From positions 26,415,953-26,479,952 of the forward strand of contig CM057157.1 of assembly GCA_029962745.1 (NCBI GenBank): a stretch of DNA of 64,000 bases. Reading direction: 5' to 3'. This DNA comes from Echinometra lucunter. Lineage: Eukaryota > Echinodermata > Echinoidea > Camarodonta > Echinometridae. Below the pieces are notes generated by a model. It was not told the origin of the DNA. It was given only the letters and a program-made list of their open reading frames with translations, and did not search any database. Both the position numbers and the translations under genes were made by a program. This document shows positions 1 through 10,818 of this stretch, piece by piece. The first letter of the stretch is position 1, and every line of letters starts with the position of its first letter.

Positions 1-210
1 TCATTGGTCTTATGGAAATTGTGATAAAATGCACCAGAAAAATGAGGATAGATGGGGAAGAGATGAATTGCAGAAGAATATAAAATCACAATGAAGAGAA
101 ATGAAGGCGAATATGAAAGGCAAGAAATATCTAAGATGTACATACACATGTAGGCATGATTAGCAATGTTTAAAAATTGTTGATAATTTCAAATCTGTTG
201 TTACTTAAAG
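1..210. other. No gene seen
   Basis: This is AT-rich, purine-biased sequence with no convincing open frame, splice site pair or repeat partner in the window. It may be the inner part of the element whose end follows at 211-353, but I find no match to the inside of the complete relative at 39322-40422. Confidence 0.4.
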
Positions 211-353
211 AAATCGAGAATTTTCAATAAAATTTTCCCATCGTGTGGGCCTATTTGAAGACACCATTAAAAAAAGATTGGCTCAGCGAGCCGCGACCCG
301 AGTGTTTTCCAGCGCGCCGCGCCGCGACGCGACCCGAGTGTTTAGTAAAAGCC
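211..353 (+). mobile_element. Terminal fragment of a foldback (TIR) DNA element
   Basis: These 143 bases match the right terminal inverted repeat of the complete element at 39322-40422 (compare 40283-40422) almost base for base. The shared part includes the GC-rich stretch of GCGCGCC and CGACGCGAC words and the outer end, here TAGTAAAAGCC against TAGTATAAGCC. The left part of the element and a target duplication are not recognisable, so this is a solo or degraded end. It shows the family is dispersed and not private to the 39-kb locus. Confidence 0.75.
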
Positions 354-547
354 TCCTTGAGGGGTAAGACGGCCCCCTCGAGTGTGAAGGAATATCGACG
401 AAAATGTGATGGAGATCACAGTATATGCTAGAGCTCAAAAAGGCTGTTAAGCAAAGGACTTGCAGCAGCATACCAGCTGTGCTAGCATCTGCGTCCCGAG
501 AGATACGGGGAGGCGAGCGGTCAGGCCTAAAGGTCCGTTTTTCCACT

Positions 548-595
548 CCCATGTGGCCCGTCTTACCCGAGGCCTCGGGTAAAACGGCTCATGGG
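548..595. repeat. Imperfect 48-bp palindrome
   Basis: The half ending TCTTACCCGAG faces CTCGGGTAAAACGG across a two-base centre, and the outer ends are CCCATG and CATGGG. A related half-motif (GGGGTAAGACGG) lies at about 361-373. It may be the centre of a small hairpin element. No coding role is seen. Confidence 0.6.
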
Positions 596-609
596 GACCG
601 AGCGGGCTT

Positions 610-766
610 TGCCTCCGCGCAAAAAAAAAAGGAAAAGGAGGGAAAGGGGAACAGGAAAGAAACGGGGAAAAGAAGAGGGAGAAGAAAAGAAAATGGTCAA
701 AGAAGGAGATTGGGGGCCGAAAGGGCCTTACTTCTCAGACTGTTGCCCCCCCCCCCGCAAAAAGAA

Positions 767-797
<31 letters not shown>

Positions 798-1110
798 TAA
801 TATTAGTTGCGATTTTCTCCGCCAACAATTTGTGGATCGGGTGCCGAAAGGCCCTTGCCTCTCCCCTCCCTAACTAACAAAGAAAGAGAGAGAGGAAAGA
901 GAACAAAAATTAGGAAGGAGAAAAGAATTTTTTTTTTTAAATGAAAGAAGAAAGTTAAGGGAGATTACATGCGATTTTTACCGTTAACAATGTGTGGATC
1001 GGGGACCGAAAGGCCACTGCCTCCCCCCCCCCCCTCCCCGGCAAAAACAAAAGAAAGGAGAGGAAAGAGAAAAATTTCGTAATTTCAAATGTATCAGCTT
1101 TTAGCTGTCA
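610..1110. repeat. Purine-rich and poly-C low-complexity region with a ~160-bp repeated block
   Basis: Purine tracts (610-700, a GA run at about 766-788, 880-960) alternate with poly-C. The phrase GTGGATCGGG followed by CCGAAAGGCC occurs at about 831 and again at about 991, and a diverged copy of GCCGAAAGGGCC occurs near 715, giving a rough 160-bp period. The open frames here are composed of Lys, Glu and Arg from the purine tracts and are not gene evidence. Confidence 0.6.
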
Positions 1111-1530
1111 TCTTGAATATTGTCCATTGGTGTAAATCCCGGGGGAAGGGAGGACAGATCCCCCAACCACTTTTTGGAGAGGGGGGGGGGGGGGGGGGGG
1201 GGGGGGATGGGGTGTACAAATATCCTCCACTTTTTAAGGAAGGCATGATATTTTGATTAATCAGTTAGTCAAATTTTTGGTAATCTGTCATTAACCGACC
1301 ATTATATTTCAGAATTTCTATTTTAAAATGCGATTAAAAACCAGAAAAGTGGTTACGTTGAGCTAGCTCGCTTTGCTCGTTCGTAAAATGATTTTTTTTT
1401 TAAGGGGGGGGGGGGGGGAGTAGGTGCTCCTGCATTATGAATAAAAATTTTTTTTAAAAATAATCCCAATGGGGGCACGTGCCCCCTGTGCCCCCCCCCC
1501 CCCCCTCGATCCGCGCCTGTGTCCAACCAA
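1110..1530. mobile_element. Probable repeat element with poly-G and poly-C tracts
   Basis: Two long poly-G tracts (about 1181-1206 and 1406-1420) and a poly-C tract (about 1491-1505) flank a middle containing GCTCGCTTTGCTCGTTCG. That middle resembles the block at 28660-28900, which lies inside a better-defined TIR element. The right end reads CTCGATCCGCGCC. No target duplication was identified and both borders are approximate. Confidence 0.45.
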
Positions 1531-2480
1531 CTTTGGGCAATATTTTTACCCACGGGAAGCATAATCCAGTTAGGGTACAAAATTGATAAGCAATGGTTAC
1601 TTTAGAATGGGCAAAATTTCCATCAAATTGATAAAAAGAAATGCTCAAAGAAATGCCCCAAACTGGTTGGACACACAATTACCCTCATGGCACATTTTAA
1701 CCCAATATGTTTTTAAAGTTTAGGGAAGGCCATTAGGTCTTTGAATCTTTTAACACCGTCTGCTTACTTGAATCTCAAAGAAGAATGCCTTTCCAAAGCT
1801 TCGGAATCATTAAGGTAGTGTTCTAAAAACGCAAGAAAATCTTCTTGAAAAGATATATAAAAGCAGATCCACAAAGCGTCATTAGAGGAAATATCATTAG
1901 TCAAAATTTACAACTATTGATACATTTCACAAGCTTCAAGTCAAGAGAAATTTCTTTTTTTTTCCATAGCTCGTTGAGAGAGATAATTACATCACTGGAA
2001 TTTGACTCTAATTGTTCAGCCAACTCATAGACCTTAAAAATTTCCTCTGTTGAAATTACAGAGAGTGTAGGTGGGAGGGAAGTATATAGAGTATGGCGGG
2101 CCTTTCCTGATATAAGTCTCTGGATTGATTGTACTTCCACTCGGGTGGTTGTACATTTACTAGGATGGATTTACATCTACTTACTAGGGGAGGAGTTAAC
2201 ACCAGAGCCTATATGATCCACTTGGCCGGTCACAATTATCTTTCTCAGTACGCTATTGCCTGTAAATGCATGTCCCCCGTACATGCCGTACATTCGAAGA
2301 ACAATTGTTTTTTTTTTTCCAGATTTAGATATATTATCACAAAACAAGGCTCCTGTGAACAAGAACCACGCAAGAAAGTCATTTGCGAGGAACGTTCCTT
2401 GTGAAGAACTTTTCATGCGCAGAAATATCATTTTTGATGCATTTGTGTTTAAGTTTTTGGACATTTCAAAATTTTACTTG
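1531..2480. other. No gene seen
   Basis: This is AT-rich unique-looking sequence. The open frames on both strands are short and lack recognisable domains, and I see no RNA gene. Confidence 0.5.
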
Positions 2481-2487
2481 TTCGCTG

Positions 2488-2538
2488 ACAATGAGTAAAA
2501 GCGCTTAACTAACAATGAGTAAAAGCGCTTAACTAATG
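2488..2538. repeat. Short tandem duplication, period about 27 bp
   Basis: The block CAATGAGTAAAAGCGCTTAA is present twice in direct succession, starting at about 2489 and 2513. Confidence 0.8.
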
Positions 2539-2649
2539 ACGATTATTGACACCATCTTTTTAGGGGGCACTTGAAACTTTCGATTTATTTAGCGCATAAT
2601 AATCGAACCTTAATTCTCTATGCGCTTTACATTGGAAGGAAAAGAGTAT

Positions 2650-3004
2650 GCTTACATAAACATAATTACCTAGGGGGACAAGAAACAAACAATAAATTAT
2701 ATTACACTATTGTATGAAAAGGTAAGTACAGGTTCAATACCTGTATTTGTACATGGTGGAATATTTGTTATCATGAGGTACTACCTTGAATTTCCCCAAT
2801 GTAAACAGGTATTAATCATCTTCATATGCTTACATAAACATAATTATCTAGGGGGACAAGAAACAAACAATAATTATATTACACTATTCTATGAAAAGGT
2901 AAGTACAGGTTCAGTACCTGTATTTGTATATAGTGGAATATATGTTATCATGAGATACTACCTTGAATTTCCCCAATGTATACAGGTATTAATCATCTTC
3001 ATAA
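2650..3004. repeat. Tandem duplication of a 178-bp unit
   Basis: The unit beginning GCTTACATAAACATAATTA starts at 2650 and again at 2828 and is almost identical through the closing CAGGTATTAATCATCTTCAT. Differences are single substitutions and a one-base deletion (AATAAATTATATT against AATAATTATATT), so the duplication is fairly recent. Open frames run through it but look like non-coding AT-rich DNA. Confidence 0.9.
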
Positions 3005-3099
3005 TCAAGCCACCTTTATTGTTTTGCAAAAGTACATCGTGGGATCCATCATTTTTTATTTTTATTTTTTGAGTTTGCATTTATTCTTACTTTAATTAT

Positions 3100-3440
3100 A
3101 AACATACAGGCATGAAAATATAGCAACTACAAAACAGAATGAGCTTGTTTTATGATTATCATCTCAATTACATAGATATTGAAACCAAATAACCATGCAG
3201 TGTTACCCAACAAAAGAAATAAGTGGAAAGGTTGATTGACATCTTGACAATTAAAATTTGAAAATTGTCGGGGTACAAAGTACGTAGTTTATTCTCATTT
3301 CAATAAAAAAAAAACATACAGGCATAACAAAACATAGTAACTCCAAAGCAGATATTTAATGAGCATGTTTTATGATTATCATCTCAATTTCCATAGATAT
3401 TGAAAACAAGTAACCATCTGGCTCCATGCAAAGCTAGTAT
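3100..3440. repeat. Diverged direct repeat, spacing about 210 bp
   Basis: The phrase AAACATACAGGCAT followed by TTTTATGATTATCATCTCAA and CATAGATATTGAAA occurs at about 3105-3185 and again at about 3313-3405. The copies differ by small indels. Confidence 0.75.
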
Positions 3441-5035
3441 CAGAGAGAAGAAAGGTGAAAATCATAATTGCCTCGCAAAAAATGTGAATAATAATTAGTC
3501 ACTCAAGGTCGTGAAACAATGTTTGCAAGCAGGTTCATGCAAAGTATGATTACACACAAACCCACCCACACGACGTGGGTTTGTGTATATATTTATTTCT
3601 GTATTTTATTCAATCAAATACAATCATAATATTTACAAACAAATGAGATCAGCGTGAATCAAACAAGATCAAACATAAATCAATAAAAGAAATAAAGAGA
3701 GAAAGAAATAATAACAAATAAAAAGTGCAACAATATATAATAATTACACATTAAGTAAATAATGCAATGCTGTGACACGGATCCCTAGTGGAAATATTTT
3801 TAAAAAACTATTTGTTAGTTTTAAAGTTAACATTATTATGAAGAAAGTATCAAATTCATTGCATAAATCTCCATTTCCTGAAGTGAATCGGAAGATTGTT
3901 ATTTTTCCTGGCAATCTTATATTCTATAGCTCTTTATCGGTAATAGCAAATGTTTTGAATCCATCAAAAATTGAAGATTTTATTTTGGAATTTGCATAAG
4001 TAAATAGTATTTCAACAGGAGAAATAAGAAAGTGACTGAGGAATTTTCCTGATCACAGCCAAATAGTTTTTTCAAATGTTGAAATATTCAGTGGTCTATC
4101 GACTTTTTGTTCAATACTGTGAATAGTGCCTCGCCAAATGGGTTTAATAACAGGGAAATCAATAAAGATATGAACGTAGTTTTCTGAAGCAACATTACAA
4201 AATGAACAGTTAGAGGAGTCTTATGAGTCTTTTCTTTTTTGTTTTAAATAGAAAATCGTTCAAACCTATTGTTCTGTGAAATAATTGTAAAAATAGAACG
4301 AGCGAATTCGAGTGTTTATGGAACTTTTGAAATTGTTTACATGAGTTGCACCCTAACTGACCTTTTCAGGGTCATATAGGTCATTCCCAATTTGCCTTTC
4401 CGGGGTACTTGAGTCTAATATGACATTATAAAATTATGCATATTTGGGAATCTTTCTAGTTGAAACGAATTTGGTTCTGATTTCAACAAAGTTCAGATGG
4501 GATTAGCCATCAATCTGGTATATTTTTTATCCAAAAAAAAAAAAAAAAAAATCATTTCCTCCTATCCTGAACACTTAAATCAAAATCCAAAATAGTTATT
4601 CAAATAACTTGCTGTCACGATGGGGAGAGTAAAGAAAATCCCTAGTGTATATATTTATATATATTTCTCTATCTAGCCAATCTTGATATAAATTTAAAAC
4701 TAAAAGCTTTTGATTTCGAACAAATATTGGCATTATACCAGATACATTGACAGGCACCAATTAGAAGAAAAAGGTTGATCAAATTCAATTTTAGACAAAA
4801 CATTTGAAGGAGCATAGGTTTTCCATAAAATATCTTAATTTGTTGCTAAAATTATGGGAGAGATAGACGCTGGTCATGAACGGACGTGTTTGATTCTAGC
4901 TCCGTGACCCATGGCTTTTGTGTTCTAAAGCAGCCGAGATTTTCATCTTTTCATCGAATTTATCTTCTTATTCTCATCTTAGTGGATATTATCTATATTC
5001 TGCACATTAGTGGACCTATATTTCATCTTTGGTGA
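3441..5035. other. No gene seen; one hairpin at 3554-3586
   Basis: This is AT-rich DNA. The only structure I can support is an 11-bp perfect stem, ACACAAACCCA at 3554-3564 facing TGGGTTTGTGT at 3576-3586. The 75-codon open frame at 3772-3999 has no recognisable domain. Confidence 0.5.
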
Positions 5036-5040
5036 TCATG

Positions 5041-5347
5041 GAAGCGTCGTGGTCTGGTGGTTCTGACTCTCGTCTTTCAATCAGAGGGTCGTGGGTTCGA
5101 ATCCCAGCCATGGCGTTAATTTCCTTCAGCAAGAAATTCATCCACATCGTGCTGCACTCAACCCAGGTGAGGTGAATGGGTACCTGGCAGGAATTCATTC
5201 CTTGAAATGCTTGCGCGCTGGCGGCTGCCGGGCTAAAGCCAGGGTAATAATATCCAAGTCCTTTGGAAGCGCATAGAGACGTTATATCATAATGTGATAT
5301 GCGCTATACAAGAACTGTATATTATTATTATTATTATTATTATTATT
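5041..5347 (+). mobile_element. tRNA-derived SINE with (ATT)n tail
   Basis: The head carries an A-box-like GTGGTCTGGTGG and a B box GGGTTCGAATCCC (about 5094-5106), the two internal RNA polymerase III promoter elements of a tRNA. A tRNA-unrelated body follows, then GTGATATGCGCTATACAAG and a (TTA)n tail at about 5329-5347. The body resembles a SINE family I recall from sea urchin genomes; this is memory, not a search. A truncated 3' piece of the same family lies at about 56606-56634. No target duplication is clear. Confidence 0.85.
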
Positions 5348-5471
5348 TGCTGTCTACTTCTGGACCTTTTCTAATAGCCATGACAAGGAGCAAATGGAAC
5401 GCCGCCGACTTTTGAGGCCTCCTCGACCCTCTCGTGAGTAAAATTAAGGCTACTCCCATTGATGAACTAAC

Positions 5472-6604
5472 TACCCAGCTAACAATTGGACGTTTTCTGA
5501 ACGTTCTTGAAACATTCCAAGTTCGTTATTTAGACGTTTTGTCAAAACGTTTTCAGAACGTCTTTTTGTGGAAGGTTTTCGACGTATTTAAAACGTTTCA
5601 AATGGACGTTAAAAGAAGGTTTTTTAAACGTAGAAAAACCCAATAAAAAACCTTTCAAAATTTTTAAGGATCTGCTGAAAACCTTTTGGACGTTATAGAC
5701 GTTCTGTGGATGTTCTACAGACGTCCACAAAACGTTTTATTGGACATTTGTAAAACGTGTTTAAAACGTTAAAAAAAAATAAAAACCTTTTATGCATTTG
5801 CTTTGCAGTCTAGGGACCTGCAGAAAACCTTTAGACGTTGTACAAACGTTTTGAGAACGTTCAAAAAACCTTTTAAGAACCTTTAGAAAATCTTTTAGAA
5901 ACGTTCGGAAAACCTTTTAAGAACCTTTAGAAAACCTTGTAAGAACTTTTTAAGAATGTCCAGAAAACCTTTGATAATTATGATTAAAAAAGAAATTATC
6001 CTGAAGAGAGGTTCTTTCAGTAGAATCCGCTTAATATTCTATGATACTAGCAGTCCTCCTGTAATCCTAACAACCCTATGCCTATATCCTATATCCTATC
6101 CTATAATCTAAACCTATGTACTGAACTCTTGTCAAGTCTTTCTATATCATAGGGACCAGATTGCAATGACCGTTAAAAAATAGTTGACGATTACAATTTT
6201 TGAATTTAGACCCAGAAATACCTCTTCGAATTGCATTTTGGGCATTACAATCAATGTTTTGCATTATTTTTTTTCATTTGTTGAAGAAGAGTGTTTTTAT
6301 TTGCTCATTCATAACAAAAAATAGGTCAGGTAAAAACGTTCTGTACACGTTAGGTAGTGGACGTTTAATTTTGTAACGTCCGATAACGTTTTACAAACGT
6401 TTTGTAAAGGACGTTTCATTTTGTAACGTCCATTGACGTTTTAAAAACGTTTTCAAAAAAAACCCTGTGCTTTGTGGTAAATGCGAAGTCCAAACTTTGA
6501 CGTTATATGTACGTTTTAAAAACGTCCGTTTTAGACGAAGACGTACAGAACCTCAAAAAAAACTTTGAGGAAACGTTTTGAAAACGTTATGTGTTTGCTG
6601 GGTA
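5472..6604. mobile_element. Non-autonomous TIR element with AACGTTTT arrays
   Basis: The ends are inverted: TACCCAGCTAACA on the left and TGTTTGCTGGGTA on the right. Inside both ends lie dense degenerate arrays built from GGACGTT, AACGTTTT and AACCTTTT words (about 5490-5980 and 6335-6595). They flank an AT-rich core that contains short TCCTATA repeats near 6080-6110. No transposase frame is present, so it would have to be mobilised in trans. The element class cannot be named from this sequence. Confidence 0.75.
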
Positions 6605-7108
6605 CAGTCATTACCCCAAAAGTTGGTGACAACTATACTGCGAACGATTCTCCACGAGATATAGACGATGGCTGTCGCACGAACAAGCATTTCATCGCGG
6701 CAGCGCCAGCCGGCCCGCCCGGCATACCTAGCCTGAGCTAGTACCAGCTAGCAGTGAATCAGCAGGGCCGGCCTGGAGCAAACTGAAGACTCGGTTAACA
6801 GTGGCGGATCCAAAGGGGGGGGGGGGGGGTTGAGTCGCAAGCCCCCACCCTCCCTTAATTTTTGCTTGGCGCCGAAGGCGCCGCTACCTAAAAAAAAAAA
6901 AAAAAAAAAGGAAAGGAGGAAAACAAAACAAAACAAAAGAACGTCGGCGCAAATTAAAATTGTATCACCGGCGCCGGCTAGTGTATCTTCTTCTCCTTCT
7001 TCTTCTTCTTCTCCTCCTCCTCCTCCATTATGTACAGGCCACCGTCGGGTGTGTTCTCGTATTGCCGTGCAGGTGTATGTACAGTGTCTCGATAAAAATC
7101 TGTAGGCT
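6605..7108. other. Repeat-like terminus and low-complexity DNA; no gene
   Basis: At about 6800-6830 a motif CAGTGGCGGATCC runs into poly-G. An opposite-facing version (poly-C, then GGGATCCGCC) ends near 10172, so these could be the two ends of one larger element or of two separate ones. A poly-A run (about 6891-6909) and a TTC/CTC-rich tract (about 6988-7026) produce the long frames here. Confidence 0.45.
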
Positions 7109-7735
7109 AATAGGCGCCGCTTGATTGAATTCAAACAACGAGGGCGCTAGCGAGACTAATCGGCACGCTTGATTCGAACATCGGCGCCGATCAAGACTAA
7201 TCGGCGCCGCTTGATTCGAACACCGGGGCAGGCAAGACCAATCGGCGCCGCTTGATTCAAACACCAGGGGCGCTAGCGAGACTAATCGGCGCCGCTTGAT
7301 TCGAACACCGCCGCCGGTCAAGCCTAATCGGCGCCGCTTGATTGGAACACCGGCACCGGGCAGGACTAATTGGCGCCGCTTGATTCGAACACCGCCGCCG
7401 GTCAAGCCTAATCGGCGCCACTTGATTGGAACTTCGGGGCCGGGCAAGACTAATCGGCGCCGCTTGATTCAAACACCGGGGGGGGGGGGGGGGGCGCTAG
7501 CGAGACTAATCGGCGCCGCTTGATTCGAACACCGCCGCCGGTCAAGCCTAATCGACGCCGCTTGATTGGAACTCCGGGGCCGGGCAAGACTAATCGGCGC
7601 CGCTTGATTCAAACGCCGGGGGCGCTAGCGAGACTAATCGGCGCCGCTTGAGTGGAACACCGGCGCCGGGGAAGACTAATCGGCGCCGCTTGATTCTAAC
7701 ACCGGCGCCGGGTAGAATCGGCACCGCTTGATTCG
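7109..7735. repeat. GC-rich 42-bp minisatellite
   Basis: About fifteen tandem copies of a unit with core TAATCGGCGCCGCTTGATTC followed by GAACACCG and a variable GCCGGTCAAG or GGGCAAGAC segment. Unit length is near 42 bp, a multiple of three, so open frames with 14-residue repeats appear on both strands. One unit is expanded by poly-G at about 7478-7494. GC content contrasts sharply with the flanks. It is not interpreted as a gene. Confidence 0.9.
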
Positions 7736-8418
7736 AAGCTACAACTAGTTAGAAGTTGATTGATAGTGGGCCGCTAGCTGTTAATCAGCGTTGGAAATTC
7801 TAGTGTAATTATATATGACTATGATGGTTATTATTCATTATAATAGTAGAGAGACTGGATAATATTTGAGTTTAGTGAGGGATAATTTAATTCATGATTA
7901 TTGAATTTTTGTATTTGTTTTATTTCTTGAAATACGCCATAAAAAAGCCACTTTGTTGTTTAATTTCTATTTTAGTGGAACATATTCATCAGGTAACAGG
8001 TTAATCAGAAGCTTAAATCCAAAGTAAGTTTACCTGCATAACCTGCAAAACAATCCACAGAGCTCTGTTTTGAAATATTTGGATCATTTTGATAGGCATT
8101 GTATATCAAGTTTCATCCATTATAAGGTTACAATAGTCATTAGGATGTATCATTGTGTAATACATGTAAGATATAAAAGGATAATGTCTCCGTCCATGTA
8201 TGGTCTTAGTCTTCTCAGCATAAAAAAGGGTTACGTAAGCTTTTAGATCGCAAATAATCTTTGTAATTTGTTACATAATTATTTGTTATATAATTCTTTT
8301 TATTTCTTTATTTTTTTAGAGAGAGTAGAAATTTACATTCATTTATCAGCCTGTACAAGGATAAAGAGTCAAAGCCCTTCCGCAAGTGAGATGAACAAAT
8401 AGATGATTTTAGATATCT
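7736..8418. other. No gene seen
   Basis: AT-rich sequence between two tandem arrays, with no recognisable coding or RNA feature. Confidence 0.5.
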
Positions 8419-9880
8419 TTAGGCCCATCATGTATTTTAATGAAGAATTATCACATCTACCATAAAAAAGAGTGTATATATTTTTCCTCGCTCGCTACGC
8501 TCGCTCGTATAATATTCAGATACAAGATGGATTTGGGAAAGCAAACGCATTCGGCGAGCGCGGTCCATCATGTATTTTGATGAAGAGTTATCACCTACCA
8601 TAAAAAGAGTGCGCTCGCTCGTGTAATTAGATGCAGGATGGTCTTTGAAAGAAAATAAATAAGGTAAGAGAGGTCGCAAAACATATCAAAACATATATCT
8701 TAAAGGCCCATCGTGTATTTGGATGAAGAACTTTCCTTTTTATTATGTCTTTTTCCTCGCCCGCTACGCTCGCTCGTATAATATTCAGATACAAGATGGA
8801 TTTGGGAAAGCAAACGAATTCGGCAAGCGAAGTGATCAAATGTACATGTACATAAGTTAAATATCTCATTGTTAATTCCATCGTGTATTTAGATGAAGAA
8901 TTATCACTTCTACCATGAAAAAGAGTATTTTTTTTCCTCGCTCGTATGATATTAAGATTTAGGATGGTCTTTGAAAGCGAATGAATCAGGCGAGAGAGGT
9001 GACCAAATAGATAATTGAGATATCTTTTAGGCCCATCATGTATTTTGATGAAGAATTATCATTTCTACCACAAAAGAAAGTATATATATTTTTCCCTCTC
9101 GCTATAAGCTCGCTCGTATAATATTGAGATACAAGATGGATTTAGGAAAGCGAACGAATTCGGCAAGCGAAGCCCATCATGTATTTTTATGAAGGGTTAT
9201 TATCTACCGTAAAAAAGAGTATATAAATATCTTTCCTCGCTCGCTGCGCTCGCTCTTATAATATTTAGATGCAAGATGGTCTTTGAAAGAAAATAAATTA
9301 GGTAAGAGAGGTGACCAAATATATCAAAATAGATATTTTGAAAATCCCATCGTGTATTTTGATGAAGAACTTTCATTTTTATGATATGTATTTTTCCACG
9401 CTCGCTATAGGCCTATATACGCTCGCTCTATTAAGATAGGCCTACAAGATGGATTTGGGAAAGCAAACGAGTTTGGTAAGGGAGGTGATCAAATGAACAT
9501 GTATAAGCTAGATATCTCATTGTCTGATGTCTGAAATTGTGTGAAATATGAAACAATAAACTGAATATGAAACTGTTAATTCCATCTTGTATTTGGATGA
9601 AGAATTATCACTTCTACCATGAAAAAGAGTTTATATATGTTTTCCTCCCTCGCTGCGCTCGCTCGTATGATATTAAGATTTAGGATGGTCTTTGAAAACG
9701 AATGAATCAGGCGAGAGAGGTGACCAAAAGATAATTCAGATATCTTTAAGCCCATCATTAGTTTGATGAAGAAATATCACGTCTACGAAAGCGAGTGTAT
9801 ATTTTTTCTCGCTCGCTGCGCTCGCTCGTATTATATTTAGTTACAGGGTGTTTTCGGAAAACAAACACATTCGGCAAGAG
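8419..9880. repeat. Tandem array of an irregular 140-235-bp repeat with CTCGCTCG core
   Basis: Copies begin near CCCATCATGTATTTTGATGA (about 8423, 8564, 8708, 8879, 9031, 9175, 9347, 9582 and 9750). They continue through ATTATCACTTCTACCAT, TTTTTCCTCGCTCGCTGCGC, ATATTCAGATACAAGATGG and AACGAATTCGGCAAGCGA. Copy length varies because individual units are truncated or fused. The same repeat occurs at 11130-11800 and in opposite orientation at 20480-21260, 21735-21860 and 56350-56580. Confidence 0.85.
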
Positions 9881-10341
9881 ACAATGAACAAAATAAGGGA
9901 AATATGATAGAGGCACACAATAGAACATGCCTCGTGGGATTTATACGGTTTAATTTATCGACGTTGGTCGCCGGTAATTTGTCGGCAATCTGGCCTCTAC
10001 ACCCCCCCCCCCACCCCCAATTGAAAAAAAAAACGACCCTGCCAGTAGAAATCCTTTATTTTGAGAAATTCTATTTATTTGCCGCCGATAAAACGCAAAA
10101 ACATGTGCGCCGCTCGGTAGCAAGCCCGCCCCCCCCCCCCCCCTTGGTCAAAACCGGGATCCGCCTATGGTTAAGGTGAGTTTTGTTATAGGATTAACGG
10201 TAACCCGAGCTGATTCACTTCTTGTATATCAGACCGTCATAGATTTAGTCTTGTCCTGTGAACAAAAAGAAAAAAACATGACTTCGTTATGTTAAGCGTT
10301 AGCAGTCAAGAGTGAAGCCCCACATAGTATAATTTTCGTGT
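9881..10341. other. Poly-C tracts and a repeat terminus; no gene
   Basis: Poly-C runs at about 10002-10012 and 10129-10143 lead into GGGATCCGCC near 10172, the probable end of an element (see 6605-7108). No coding evidence. Confidence 0.4.
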
Positions 10342-10818
10342 GTGATATTTCTACTTTTACTGCATTTACATGCCACCTGCAGCAGTTTCATAGTTCTGAC
10401 AGGGTGCTTGCAACGAGGTACAGGCAAATTTACCAAAAGTGGTAGGTATGTGCCGCGGGCGAGACAAAAAACGGGCTTTGGAACGGGCTTGTTGGGGGAA
10501 AGGACGGTCTTCGGAACGGGAAATGTTTGTGAAAACAGGGGTCACTGTACATGCTCTAAGGGTTCGCCTGCGTGTGAGTTCGTACGTATACCTATGGAAC
10601 GGGCATACATGCATGCAGATAATGTTAGCCCGGAGAAGCGACATGGGTGCTGGGTGCTCGCGCAGAGGCGATGGTCGGACAGCACTGACTGGCCTGCGTG
10701 CGGCACGATGCAAAATGCTATGCTATGCTTTGGAATGGTTTTCTTTCTTCTTTTTCTCTATAATAAGAAAAGGCAAAACGATGATGACAAGGCTATAACA
10801 AAAACGATGACAAGGTAA
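10342..10818 (+). CDS. Doubtful open reading frame, 158 codons
   Basis: The frame starts with a hydrophobic stretch that looks like a signal peptide and has a small Cys cluster near residues 63-77. However, it continues into low-complexity Lys/Asp-rich sequence. Two other long frames overlap it (minus 10366-10713 and plus 10439-10798), which is expected from locally stop-poor, GC-richer DNA. I recognise no domain and see no supporting splice or polyadenylation context. It is listed only because it is the longest non-repetitive frame outside the two real loci. I infer it is probably not a gene. Confidence 0.12.
   Translation: MIFLLLLHLHATCSSFIVLTGCLQRGTGKFTKSGRYVPRARQKTGFGTGLLGERTVFGTGNVCENRGHCTCSKGSPACEFVRIPMERAYMHADNVSPEKRHGCWVLAQRRWSDSTDWPACGTMQNAMLCFGMVFFLLFLYNKKRQNDDDKAITKTMTR

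Noticed and set aside
591..800. Lys/Arg/Glu-rich frames near the window start
   Set aside because: They derive from AAG/GGA purine tracts and overlap in two frames; no domain or splice context.
5041..5130. A tRNA gene, because of A- and B-box-like motifs
   Set aside because: The head continues into a SINE body and ATT tail and does not fold as a complete cloverleaf with acceptor pairing. The same applies to the minus-strand copy at 21640-21733.
8419..9880. CRISPR-like array of repeats and spacers
   Set aside because: Unit length is irregular, the whole unit is repetitive with no unique spacers, no cas genes exist, and the DNA is animal nuclear.
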